Positions 1-7,585 of a DNA stretch of 64,000 bases are shown piece after piece. Origin of the DNA: Streptococcus infantis (lineage in GTDB: Bacteria; Bacillota; Bacilli; Lactobacillales; Streptococcaceae); contig NZ_JYOV01000008.1 in the NCBI RefSeq assembly GCF_000963255.1, forward strand, positions 1 to 64,000. Reading direction: 5' to 3'. The notes beneath the pieces were generated by a model. The model did no database searches. It saw nothing but the letters and a program-made list of their open reading frames with translations, and was not told the DNA's origin. Position numbers and translations under genes: made by a program. The number at the start of each line of letters is the position of its first letter. Position 1 is the stretch's first letter.

Positions 1-807
1 CCAGAGATTATGTCTTGGGACGAGTATGCCTTTACCAAGGGAAAGATGAGTTTTATCGCACAAGATTTTGATCAGCTCAATATCATTACTGTTCTTGAGG
101 GAAGAACACAAGCTATCATCCGCAATCACTTTCTTCGCTACGATAGAGCAGTCCGATGTCGAGTGAAAATCATTACTATGGATATGTTTAGTCCTTACTA
201 TGCCTTAGCTAAACAGCTTTTTCCATGTGCTAAAATCGTTCTAGATCGTTTTCACATTGTTCAACATCTTAGCCGAGCTATGAGTCGGGTTCGTGTCCAA
301 ATCATGAATCAATTTGATCGAAAATCTCATAAATACAAGGCCATCAAGCGCTATTGGAAACTCATCCAACAAGATAGTCGTAAACTCAGCGATAAACGAT
401 TTTATCGCCCTACTTTTCGCATGCACTTAACGAATAAAGAAATTCTAGACAAGCTTTTGAGCTATTCCGAAGACTTGAAACACCACTATAATCTCTATCA
501 GCTCTTGCTTTTTCACTTTCAGAATAAAGAGCCTGACAAATTTTTCGGACTTATTGAGGAAAATCTAAAGCAGGTTCATCCTCTTTTTCAGACTGTCTTG
601 AAAACCTTCCTCAAGGTTAAAGAAAAGATTGTCAACGCCCTTCAATTACCTTATTCCAACGCCAAATTGGAAGCAACCAATAATCTCATTAAACTCATCA
701 AACGAAATGCTTTTGGTTTTAGGAACTTTGATAACTTTAAGAAACGAATTTTCATCGCTCTGAATATAAAAATGGAGAGGACAATCGTTGTCCTCTCCAG
801 ATGTTAG
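1..807 (+). CDS. ISL3-family transposase, 5' part outside window
   Basis: The reading frame is open from the first base, so the visible part (about 268 codons) is the C-terminal portion of a longer transposase. The protein has the look of the DDE domain of ISL3/IS1167-type transposases: an early acidic W-D-E segment, a DRFHIVQHL segment about 80 residues in, and the C-terminal SNAKLEATNNLIKLIKRNAFGFRNF-type block with its catalytic glutamate. It would cut and join the IS ends in the cytoplasm. No stop or frameshift interrupts the visible part, so the copy could be active if its left part is intact. Family recognition is by motif; the exact IS name is not certain. Confidence 0.88.
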   Translation, partial: PEIMSWDEYAFTKGKMSFIAQDFDQLNIITVLEGRTQAIIRNHFLRYDRAVRCRVKIITMDMFSPYYALAKQLFPCAKIVLDRFHIVQHLSRAMSRVRVQIMNQFDRKSHKYKAIKRYWKLIQQDSRKLSDKRFYRPTFRMHLTNKEILDKLLSYSEDLKHHYNLYQLLLFHFQNKEPDKFFGLIEENLKQVHPLFQTVLKTFLKVKEKIVNALQLPYSNAKLEATNNLIKLIKRNAFGFRNFDNFKKRIFIALNIKMERTIVVLSRC

Positions 808-842
808 CTTTTTATTCAACCCACTACAGTTGACAAAGAGCC
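803..842. mobile_element. Right end (terminal inverted repeat) of the ISL3-type element
   Basis: Just past the transposase stop, the reverse complement begins GGCTCTTTGTCAACTGTAGT and continues into a GGGTTGAATAAAAAG segment. This is the typical outer end of IS1167-like ISL3 elements. The element therefore ends at about 842. The 8-bp target duplication cannot be tested because the left end lies outside the window. Confidence 0.75.
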
Positions 843-885
843 AAAACCTTTAAGTAGCCGGTTGACCAAAAGTAGAACAGATACG

Positions 886-908
886 AAAAAAAAACCTTGA
901 ACCCAAGG
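886..908 (-). terminator. Terminator of the 6S RNA/tRNA-Lys unit
   Basis: On the minus strand CCTTG, a four-base loop and CAAGG are followed by nine T residues. The stem is also followed by T's on the plus strand, so it could work in both directions and separate the IS from the RNA genes. Confidence 0.75.
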
Positions 909-928
909 CTTTTTCCTGTTGTATTAGA

Positions 929-1001
929 TGCCCCCTACAGGGATCGAACCTGTGACCCACGGATTAAGAGTCCGCTGCTCTGCCAGCTGAGCTAAGGAGG
1001 C
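929..1001 (-). tRNA. tRNA-Lys (anticodon CTT)
   Basis: The minus strand gives a full 73-nt cloverleaf: acceptor arm GCCTCCT pairing with AGGGGGC (one G-U), D-arm GCTC...GAGC, anticodon loop CTCTTAA with anticodon CTT, T-loop GGTTCGATCC, discriminator A. CCA is not encoded. It decodes AAG lysine codons. It lies directly downstream of the 6S RNA on the same strand with no separate promoter visible. Confidence 0.97.
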
Positions 1002-1007
1002 AAACAA

Positions 1008-1202
1008 AAAAGCTGTATTGGTGCCGAAACTTCACGGTTTGTATTGAACCCGCGCAATTAAGCAGGTGGGCAACTCGCTCTAACTGAAGCTGTTTCCGTG
1101 TGAGACGGCCTACATGCTGTTAGAAGACTTTTGTTTCCCTAATAATACAAAAAATAGTCGGTCAACACTTAAGTGTGAGGTCGTACACCACAGCGTTTCT
1201 AT
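1008..1202 (-). ncRNA. ssrS: 6S RNA
   Basis: A roughly 190-nt minus-strand transcript lies between a strong promoter and the tRNA-Lys. Its 5' GCTGTGGTG can pair with 3' CACC...ACAGC to make the closing stem, and the middle has long imperfect pairing, as 6S RNA does. 6S RNA binds the housekeeping RNA polymerase holoenzyme and tunes transcription in stationary phase. Position next to a rarA homologue and a tRNA-Lys agrees with what I recall of pneumococcus. The identification rests on shape, size and context, not on a covariance search; the 3' end is approximate. Confidence 0.75.
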
Positions 1203-1208
1203 GTTTAT

Positions 1209-1237
1209 ATAATACCACTTTTTCAAAAAAAATCAAG
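1209..1237 (-). promoter_or_regulatory. Promoter of the 6S RNA-tRNA-Lys unit
   Basis: The minus strand shows TTGATT, a spacer of about 16-17 nt and TATTAT (-10 at 1209-1214), placing the start near 1202. Confidence 0.7.
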
Positions 1238-1265
1238 GGGTAAATGTAATTATTTGGAAAGGATT

Positions 1266-2537
1266 TCACAATTTTCGTAATTTATCAATGGTTTCCTTGC
1301 GTTGAGCTAGGGCACGTTCGTATTTCCCAGTATCTTCTGGTGAGAAGTAGCTATGGTCGCGAATTTTTTCTGGCAAATAATCTTGCTTAACCCAGTGGCC
1401 GGGATAGCTATGAGGATAGAGGTAGTTTTGAGCGTTGCCTAGCTCCTTGCTACCGCTGTAGTGACCATCTCTCAGGTGTCTTGGGATTGGTAAGTGACCA
1501 GACGTTTTAAGGTCAGCCAGAGCCTTATCCATAGCCACATAGGCTGTGTTTGACTTGGGCGAGAGTGCCAGATCAATGACGACATTGGCAATGAGAATTC
1601 GAGCTTCTGGAAACCCAATCCTCTGTGCAGCATCTAAAGCAGTTACGGTATGGATCTGGGCATCGGGATTAGCCAAGCCAATATCTTCATAAGCAATCAC
1701 AGTCAAACGACGTGCCAGGCTAGGTAGGTCACCAGCCTCTATCAGGCGAGCAGCATAGTGGAGACTAGCATCCACATCCGAACCTCGAATGGATTTCTGA
1801 AGAGCAGAGAGAACGTCGTAATGTCCATCTCCATCCTTGTCCATAGTAATGTAGCTTCTCTGCAGACTATTTTCCATAATATCGAGCGTGATATGGCGGA
1901 CACCGTCATCATTTTCTGGGGTGGAGAGAACTGCCAAATCAAGCGAATTGAAGGCAGAACGGAGATCTCCATTGGTAGATGTCGCGATAAAATTAAGGGC
2001 ATCAGCATCTAACTCAACTGGGAAATCAAAACCTCGTTCAGGGTCAGTCAGGGCGATTTGAATGGCTTCTTTGACATCTTGGTTAGACAAGGGTTCCAAC
2101 TCAAAAATCTGAACACGACTACGGATGGCTGGGGTGACAGAAAAGAAAGGATTTTCAGTTGTTGCCCCAATCATGATGACTAGTCCGCTTTCTAAGAGAG
2201 GAAGGAGAAAGTCTTGCTTGGTTTTGTCGAGACGATGGATCTCGTCTAGTAGGAGAACTAGACCACCTGAAAATTTAGCTTCCTCGGCAATTTCTTGGAG
2301 ACGTTTTTTGCTATCAACTGTCGCATTAAAGGTCCGAAAGGCATACTTGGTCGTTCCAGCGATTGCTGAAGCGATACTGGTTTTTCCGATGCCTGGAGGT
2401 CCATAGAGAATCATGGATGACAGTCGATTGGCCTCCACCATGCGACGGATGATTTTTCCTGGGCCTACCAGATGCTCCTGACCTATAACCTGGTCGATGG
2501 TTTTGGGGCGCATACGAAGCGCGAGATTGTCTGGCAT
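1266..2537 (-). CDS. rarA: Replication-associated recombination protein A (RarA/MgsA AAA+ ATPase)
   Basis: Cytoplasmic AAA+ ATPase related to clamp-loader and RuvB proteins, thought to act at stalled replication forks. Walker A GPPGIGKT is at residues 46-53, Walker B LLLDEIH around 95-101, and the sensor segment GATTENP follows. The C-terminal half carries the conserved MgsA tetramerisation region (AYVAMDKAL and HYSGSKELG blocks). I chose the start at 2537 (423 aa, MPDNLALRM...) because AAAGGA lies five bases upstream; an in-frame ATG six codons earlier lacks such a site. It is monocistronic, convergent with nothing, and divergent from the DUF3013 gene. An extended -10 (TGCTAAAAT) sits near 2594-2602. 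Confidence 0.95.
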   Translation of the reverse strand: MPDNLALRMRPKTIDQVIGQEHLVGPGKIIRRMVEANRLSSMILYGPPGIGKTSIASAIAGTTKYAFRTFNATVDSKKRLQEIAEEAKFSGGLVLLLDEIHRLDKTKQDFLLPLLESGLVIMIGATTENPFFSVTPAIRSRVQIFELEPLSNQDVKEAIQIALTDPERGFDFPVELDADALNFIATSTNGDLRSAFNSLDLAVLSTPENDDGVRHITLDIMENSLQRSYITMDKDGDGHYDVLSALQKSIRGSDVDASLHYAARLIEAGDLPSLARRLTVIAYEDIGLANPDAQIHTVTALDAAQRIGFPEARILIANVVIDLALSPKSNTAYVAMDKALADLKTSGHLPIPRHLRDGHYSGSKELGNAQNYLYPHSYPGHWVKQDYLPEKIRDHSYFSPEDTGKYERALAQRKETIDKLRKL

Positions 2538-2652
2538 AGCAGTCCTTTCTAACATGGATTTTCTGATACTAATGTGGTAATATGGTAGTATCTATTTTAG
2601 CATATTTCCGAGTATTCGGGGCGATTTAAGAGTCGTATAGAAAGAGGACAAA

Positions 2653-3123
2653 ATGGCAACATACGGATTTTTAGATGTTTTACAAGAAGAGTTGGACAAG
2701 AACTTTCCCTTTGATTATGAGATTAGCTGGGACAAGCGCAATCATGCAGTAGAAGTGAGCTTTTTACTAGAAGCGCAAAATGCTGCAGGGGTGGAGATGT
2801 TAGATGAAGATGGAGAGGTTTCGTCAGATGATATCCTTTTTGAAGAAGCGGTACTTTTTTACAACCCTGCCAAGTCAACAGTTAATGCAGAAGACTATCT
2901 CACAGTCATCCCTTATCTGCCTAAAAAAGGTTTTTCTCGTGAATTTTTAGCCTATTTTGTCCTATTTCTCAAAGATACTGCAGAGGTTGGACTTGATGCT
3001 CTCATGGACTTTTTGGAAGACCCAGAAGCAGAAGAATTCGTCATGGAATGGAACCAAGAAGTCTTTGAAGAAGGAAAAGCAGGCTTGGAAGAGGGAGAAT
3101 TTTACCCTTATCCGAGATATTAG
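2653..3123 (+). CDS. DUF3013 family protein
   Basis: A 156-aa acidic cytoplasmic protein with no signal peptide or membrane segment, matching the streptococcal DUF3013 family in length and in its start (MATYGFLDVLQEELD). Function is unknown. GAGG lies five bases before the ATG. It begins a five-gene plus-strand run with the M50-like peptidase, a hypothetical protein, a Nudix hydrolase and an acetyltransferase. The stop is 19 bases before the next start. Confidence 0.85.
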   Translation: MATYGFLDVLQEELDKNFPFDYEISWDKRNHAVEVSFLLEAQNAAGVEMLDEDGEVSSDDILFEEAVLFYNPAKSTVNAEDYLTVIPYLPKKGFSREFLAYFVLFLKDTAEVGLDALMDFLEDPEAEEFVMEWNQEVFEEGKAGLEEGEFYPYPRY

Positions 3124-3142
3124 GAGTTGGTTGGAGATTTTT

Positions 3143-4222
3143 ATGAAGAAAATTGGGACTTATTTGGTTTATGTGCTAGCTTTTGCCTTTATTATGCTAG
3201 CTTTTGCTTGTGGAACCATCGCATTTGCAGAGTTGGGATATTCCGCAGTTTTAGCCTTTACTTTTGGTTATGCCTTCGCTCTTCTAAGCATGTATGTGAT
3301 CTTTATTCTTCATGAGCTGGGACATGCCTTTTGTGGTTACTTGACAGGCTATAGGCTAGTAGCTTTTGGATTAGGCAACTTTCTTTTGGTTAAAAAGTCA
3401 GGCAAGTTTTATCTTAGCCGAACAGCTGTTCTCAAAAATGTTGGCGCTCAATACATTGGTTTAAAAGAGGATGAAAACGATCAAAGAATCATCCTGATGC
3501 TTTCAGGAGGCTTGATGGTTCATCTCAGCTTGATATTATTGGCGATAGTGTTTGGATTTTTGACAAGAAGCTGGTATTTTGCAGGGACTTGGATTTTTCT
3601 TAATTTGTCTTTCTTCCTAAATAACATTTTGCCAGTCGGCATCACCGATGGAGCAAAAATAGTAGAAATGATGCGGCATCCTGAGAATGTGACTTATGCT
3701 TATGTGATGTTGAGGCATTCTGCTCAAACTTTGCTGGCTCCTCAAGAATATGATTTGAAAGATTTTGTTCAACCAGTTCCTGAGGATGCAAAAGGGAGCT
3801 TTGTTGGTAGTGTATCAGCACTACAGGGATTAGTTTTTATCATGGAGGGTAAGCTTGAGTCAGCTAAAAAGCACTTGCAAACTTTACTTGAAAATACAGA
3901 TAACTCAATGATTAGAACAATTTCTCAGTTATACCTTCTTCAAGTAACCTTGCTAGAAGGAGATAATAAGAAAGCGGAAGAATATGCAAGCATTCGAGGA
4001 GTCAAATCCTTTTTATCTCTAAAAACAGCAGATATGCAGGTCATTCAAGCTTGGTATCAATTTAAGGTAAAGAAAGATGTAGTTCAAACTCACAAGGCTA
4101 TGAAGATTGCTAGACAGAAAATGAATAGCAGCCGAATGCTGCGGGATGAGAAAGCCTACTACCAGCAGTGGTTAGATGAGTTGGAACAAGCCATACAGGA
4201 AGAAGAGACTCAGGTTAGCTGA
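3143..4222 (+). CDS. M50-type membrane metalloprotease homologue
   Basis: A 359-aa membrane protein. Zinc motif HELGH is at residues 57-61 at the end of the second hydrophobic segment, and a second M50 signature NNILPVGITDG lies near 165-175, supplying the third (Asp) ligand. The N-terminal half has about four to five membrane segments. The C-terminal half (from about 200) is soluble, helical and tetratricopeptide-like, as in streptococcal relatives. Such proteases cut substrates within the membrane; the substrate here is unknown. The start at 3143 has GGAG six bases upstream. The open frame runs further back into the DUF3013 gene, but that part reads as antiphase translation. Confidence 0.8.
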   Translation: MKKIGTYLVYVLAFAFIMLAFACGTIAFAELGYSAVLAFTFGYAFALLSMYVIFILHELGHAFCGYLTGYRLVAFGLGNFLLVKKSGKFYLSRTAVLKNVGAQYIGLKEDENDQRIILMLSGGLMVHLSLILLAIVFGFLTRSWYFAGTWIFLNLSFFLNNILPVGITDGAKIVEMMRHPENVTYAYVMLRHSAQTLLAPQEYDLKDFVQPVPEDAKGSFVGSVSALQGLVFIMEGKLESAKKHLQTLLENTDNSMIRTISQLYLLQVTLLEGDNKKAEEYASIRGVKSFLSLKTADMQVIQAWYQFKVKKDVVQTHKAMKIARQKMNSSRMLRDEKAYYQQWLDELEQAIQEEETQVS

Positions 4223-4245
4223 GAAATAGAAAAGGGAGCTGTCCG

Positions 4246-4788
4246 ATGCTTCAGAAATTTAAGCGGTTATTTAGTAAGAAATCCCAAGAATCTCAAGAAC
4301 GTGAGTCGTTTCTTCCCCGAAATCGCTTTGCGGATCTAGATTTCGAGCGAGTATTGAAGTCAGGAACTCGTTGTTGTGTTGATGAAGATGGGCACTATGT
4401 TGAGGATGGTAAAATCACATTATTTGAATTTTCTATAGACTTTGCAGAATTTGAGTTCATAGGTGATTTCAAAATTGAGGAGGAAGATCAGTTTAAGCAA
4501 CTATTAGCTCGTTTGAATAGTTTTGACAATGCCATTCAGTCCCATTTGGAAAGCGAGTTGCAACAACCTATCCCTCAGTTTGCCAAGAATCTCGGCTATA
4601 CTCAGAAGAGGTGGGAGAAAACCTTTTACTTCCATCCTTGGATATTAAGTTTTGATGAAAATCCTCCTAATCTTCGCTATGTTGCAGATTATGTCAATGA
4701 TGAGTTTACGGTTTATTTTGCTAAAAAACATGGCAGATGGCAGGCGTACTGGGATGCAGAGTGCCAAAAGGAAATAGCAGAAGGCTAG
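4246..4788 (+). CDS. Hypothetical cytoplasmic protein (180 aa)
   Basis: I do not recognise the family. The protein is acidic, with a lysine-rich first 15 residues, no signal peptide and no membrane span. The second half (about 110-175) contains aromatic-rich segments ending in YFAKKHGRWQAYWD, like a small beta-rich domain. A GGAG precedes the ATG. It is co-directional and closely spaced with the M50-like gene, so it is probably in the same operon. Confidence 0.6.
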   Translation: MLQKFKRLFSKKSQESQERESFLPRNRFADLDFERVLKSGTRCCVDEDGHYVEDGKITLFEFSIDFAEFEFIGDFKIEEEDQFKQLLARLNSFDNAIQSHLESELQQPIPQFAKNLGYTQKRWEKTFYFHPWILSFDENPPNLRYVADYVNDEFTVYFAKKHGRWQAYWDAECQKEIAEG

Positions 4789-4837
4789 TTCGGTCTTTTA
4801 CAGACTCTAGTTGTTATCATAGGAAAGAGTAAACATC

Positions 4838-5272
4838 ATGGAATTCTTGAATAAAAAGTTCGATTTCACAGGCTGCAAAATTGCTCTATTTTGTGGAGAT
4901 AAGCTACTGACGATTTTGCGTGATGACAAGGAAAATATCCCTTGGCCCAATATGTGGGAGTTGCCAGGTGGGGGCCGTGAAGGGGATGAAAGTCCTTTCG
5001 AGTGTGCGGCACGTGAAGTTTATGAAGAAGTGGGAATTCATTTAAATGAGGATTGCCTGCTCTGGAGCAAGGTCTATCCCAGCATGCTCTTTGAAGGTCG
5101 GCAGTCTGTCTTTATGGTTAGTCAGATAAGTCAAGAACAATTCGACAAGATCAACTTTGGAGATGAAGGACAGACTTACAAACTGATGAGCATTGAGGAA
5201 TTTCTCAATTCTAAACAGGCAGTGCCTCAGCTACAGGCGAGATTGAGGGATTATTTGGAGGAGAGTTTATGA
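4838..5272 (+). CDS. Nudix hydrolase
   Basis: A 144-aa MutT/Nudix protein that hydrolyses a nucleoside diphosphate linked to another moiety. The Nudix box runs from G45 to I67 (GGREGDE...REVYEEVGI), including the REXXEE metal-binding core. Substrate cannot be told from sequence. Its stop overlaps the start of the acetyltransferase gene by four bases (ATGA), so the two are translationally coupled. Confidence 0.9.
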   Translation: MEFLNKKFDFTGCKIALFCGDKLLTILRDDKENIPWPNMWELPGGGREGDESPFECAAREVYEEVGIHLNEDCLLWSKVYPSMLFEGRQSVFMVSQISQEQFDKINFGDEGQTYKLMSIEEFLNSKQAVPQLQARLRDYLEESL

Positions 5273-5742
5273 TAAGACTTGAACGAGCAGGAACAGAGGA
5301 TTTAGAAACCATTATTGCCATTCAAAGAGCTAGTTTTAAAGCAGTTTATGACAAATATCAAGATGAATACGATCCTTATCTGGAGGACCGTGAACGAATT
5401 AAGTGGAAACTAGTCGAGCGTCCCAATAGCTATTACTACTTTGTGAAAGAAAACGAAGATAAAATCGGATTTCTACGAATTCAGACCAATGACGAGTTAA
5501 CGAAAGCTTGGGTGGGAACGGCAGCGATTTTGCCCCAGTATCAAGGAAAAGGTTATGGCTCTGAGGGATTGCGCCTGCTAGAAGAGGAATTTTCAACCGT
5601 TAGACAATGGGATTTGTGTACGGTGTTACAGGATGCAGGCATGGTTGCTTTTTATGAGAAAAACGGTTACCGTCAAACCCATATCGAGCCTGAAAAAGAA
5701 GGTATGGATATGGTCTACATGAAAAAATTGATAGAGAAATAG
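5269..5742 (+). CDS. GNAT family N-acetyltransferase
   Basis: A 157-aa GCN5-related acetyltransferase. The acetyl-CoA pyrophosphate loop is QGKGYG at residues 92-97, preceded by the beta-strand GTAAILPQY, and a C-terminal VAFYEKNGYR segment completes the fold. It transfers an acetyl group from acetyl-CoA to an amine of unknown identity. It overlaps the Nudix gene and ends the operon; a structured intergenic region follows. Confidence 0.88.
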   Translation: MIRLERAGTEDLETIIAIQRASFKAVYDKYQDEYDPYLEDRERIKWKLVERPNSYYYFVKENEDKIGFLRIQTNDELTKAWVGTAAILPQYQGKGYGSEGLRLLEEEFSTVRQWDLCTVLQDAGMVAFYEKNGYRQTHIEPEKEGMDMVYMKKLIEK

Positions 5743-5749
5743 AAAGGAT

Positions 5750-5865
5750 GGTTCGGTTAAATTTCTAAACTGAACCTGCCCTAAACACGGTGCCAAAAAG
5801 ATAAACTTCTCTTAGAAACAAGCGTCTTAAGAGAGTTTCCTATTTTGGCTTTGTGTTTTAAGGGC
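5750..5865 (+). repeat. Two-hairpin structured element before prmA
   Basis: First hairpin: GGTTCGGTT and AAACTGAACC around a 7-8 nt loop (5750-5776). Second, much longer: arm 5778-5814 is an imperfect inverted copy of 5828-5865 (outer ends GCCCTAAACAC and GTGTTTTAAGGGC) around a 13-nt loop. No U-run follows, so it is not a plain terminator. It may be a small palindromic repeat such as a RUP/SPRITE-type element, or a leader structure for prmA. Confidence 0.6.
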
Positions 5866-5879
5866 TTGGTATCTTAATG

Positions 5880-6830
5880 ATGGAAACATGGCAAGAATTA
5901 AAAGTTACAGTGAAGCGTGAGGGGGAGGAGTTGGTTTCCAACCTTTTGATCGAGTTAGGCGCCCAAGGGGTTGCAATTGAAGATAGCATGGACTATGTGG
6001 GAAATGTGGACCGCTTCGGTGAGATTTTCCCAGAAGTCGAGCAACAGGAAGAAATCGTGGTGACTGCCTACTACCCTGACACAGTTGATGTAGCAGTGGT
6101 TGAGGCAGATTTGCAGGCTCATTTAGCAGAATTGACAGACTTTATGGATCTAGGAGAAATCAAGATTGGCACGACTGCCTTGGCTGAGGAAGACTGGGCC
6201 GACAACTGGAAGAAATACTATGAACCGGCACGCATCACCCATGACCTGACCATCGTACCGTCATGGACGGATTATGAAGCGACTGCTGGCGAGAAAATTA
6301 TCAAGCTAGATCCAGGGATGGCCTTTGGGACAGGAACTCACCCGACGACCAAGATGAGCCTTTTTGCCTTGGAGCAGGTCCTTCGTGGTGGCGAAACAGT
6401 GCTAGATGTGGGGACAGGTTCTGGTGTTCTTTCTATTGCTAGTTCTCTTCTTGGTGCCAAGGAGATTTTTGCCTATGATCTCGACGATGTGGCGGTTCGT
6501 GTCGCTCAGGAAAACATTGAGCTCAACCCGGGCATGGAAAACATCCATGTAGCCCCAGGCGATTTGCTTAAGGGTGTGGAGATTGAAGCAGATGTTATCG
6601 TGGCTAATATCTTGGCGGATATCCTCATTCATCTGACAGAGGATGCTTATCGTTTGGTTAAGGATGAAGGTTATCTCATCATGAGTGGCATTATCAAGGA
6701 CAAGTGGGACATGGTGCGTGAGTCGGCTGAGTCAGCAGGATTTTTCCTTGAAACTCACATGATTCAAGGGGAGTGGAATGCCTGTGTCTTCAAGAAGACC
6801 AAGGATATTTCTGGTGTGATTGGAGGCTAG
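5880..6830 (+). CDS. prmA: Ribosomal protein L11 methyltransferase
   Basis: Cytoplasmic SAM-dependent enzyme that methylates several lysines and the N-terminus of ribosomal protein L11. The N-terminal domain (about 1-110) binds L11. The Rossmann domain carries GTGTHPTT (150-157) and the SAM loop DVGTGSG (176-182), followed by VANILAD. Length 316 aa is typical. Two adjacent ATGs occur; I used the second (METWQELKV). No strong ribosome binding site is present; AAGGG in the 3' arm of the upstream hairpin is about 14 bases away, so folding could influence translation. The stop is one base before rsmE. Confidence 0.95.
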   Translation: METWQELKVTVKREGEELVSNLLIELGAQGVAIEDSMDYVGNVDRFGEIFPEVEQQEEIVVTAYYPDTVDVAVVEADLQAHLAELTDFMDLGEIKIGTTALAEEDWADNWKKYYEPARITHDLTIVPSWTDYEATAGEKIIKLDPGMAFGTGTHPTTKMSLFALEQVLRGGETVLDVGTGSGVLSIASSLLGAKEIFAYDLDDVAVRVAQENIELNPGMENIHVAPGDLLKGVEIEADVIVANILADILIHLTEDAYRLVKDEGYLIMSGIIKDKWDMVRESAESAGFFLETHMIQGEWNACVFKKTKDISGVIGG

Positions 6831-6831
6831 C

Positions 6832-7575
6832 ATGCAACAGTATTTTGTAAAAAGTCTTGCCACATCACCAGTCACCATCGAGGACAAGGAAACCAGTAAG
6901 CACATGTTTCAGGTGATGCGCTTGAAAGAAGACGATGAAGTGACATTGGTCTTTGATGATGGCATTAAGCGTTTGGCGCGTGTGGTAAATGTAGAGGCTC
7001 GTCAGTTTGAGGTAATTGAGGAATTAGCTGACAATGTGGAACTGCCAGTCCAAGTAACCATCGCATCTGGCTTTCCCAAGGGAGACAAGCTGGAGTTCGT
7101 CACTCAAAAAGTGACAGAGCTAGGTGCTAGCCAGATCTGGGCCTTCCCTGCTGACTGGTCCGTTGCCAAATGGGATGGCAAAAAATTGGGCAAAAAGGTT
7201 GAAAAATTAAAAAAAATCGCCCTTGGAGCAGCCGAGCAAAGCAAGCGTAACTTCGTTCCAAGCATCACCCTTTTTGAGAAAAAGGCAGATTTTCTAGCAC
7301 AACTGGACCAGTTTGACCGCATCGTGGTGGCCTATGAAGAGTCGGCTAAAGAGGGAGAGGCAGCTGCCCTCATCCAAGCTGTTGCTGGACTGGAAAAAGG
7401 AGCAAAACTTCTCTTCATCTTTGGTCCAGAAGGTGGCCTTTCACCTGCGGAAATAGAAAGTTTTGAGGCTAAAGGAGCTGTTCTGGCAGGACTTGGGCCT
7501 CGTATTCTTCGAGCAGAAACAGCCCCGCTTTATGCCTTATCAGCCATCAGTGTATTACTAGAATTAGAGAAATAA
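6832..7575 (+). CDS. rsmE: 16S rRNA (uracil-1498-N3)-methyltransferase
   Basis: A 247-aa SPOUT-class enzyme that methylates U1498 of 16S rRNA. The N-terminal PUA-like domain is followed by the knotted SAM-binding domain with conserved KGDKLEFVTQKVTELG, FGPEGGLSPAE and LGPRILRAETA segments. GGAGG six bases before 6832 fixes the start; an in-frame ATG four codons upstream lies inside prmA. prmA-rsmE adjacency is common in Firmicutes. Confidence 0.95.
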   Translation: MQQYFVKSLATSPVTIEDKETSKHMFQVMRLKEDDEVTLVFDDGIKRLARVVNVEARQFEVIEELADNVELPVQVTIASGFPKGDKLEFVTQKVTELGASQIWAFPADWSVAKWDGKKLGKKVEKLKKIALGAAEQSKRNFVPSITLFEKKADFLAQLDQFDRIVVAYEESAKEGEAAALIQAVAGLEKGAKLLFIFGPEGGLSPAEIESFEAKGAVLAGLGPRILRAETAPLYALSAISVLLELEK

Positions 7576-7585
7576 GAGGAAGAAG

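Noticed and set aside
2957-3142. N-terminal extension of the M50-like protein into the DUF3013 gene
   Set aside because: The extension reads as an out-of-frame translation of DUF3013, and a good ribosome binding site precedes 3143.
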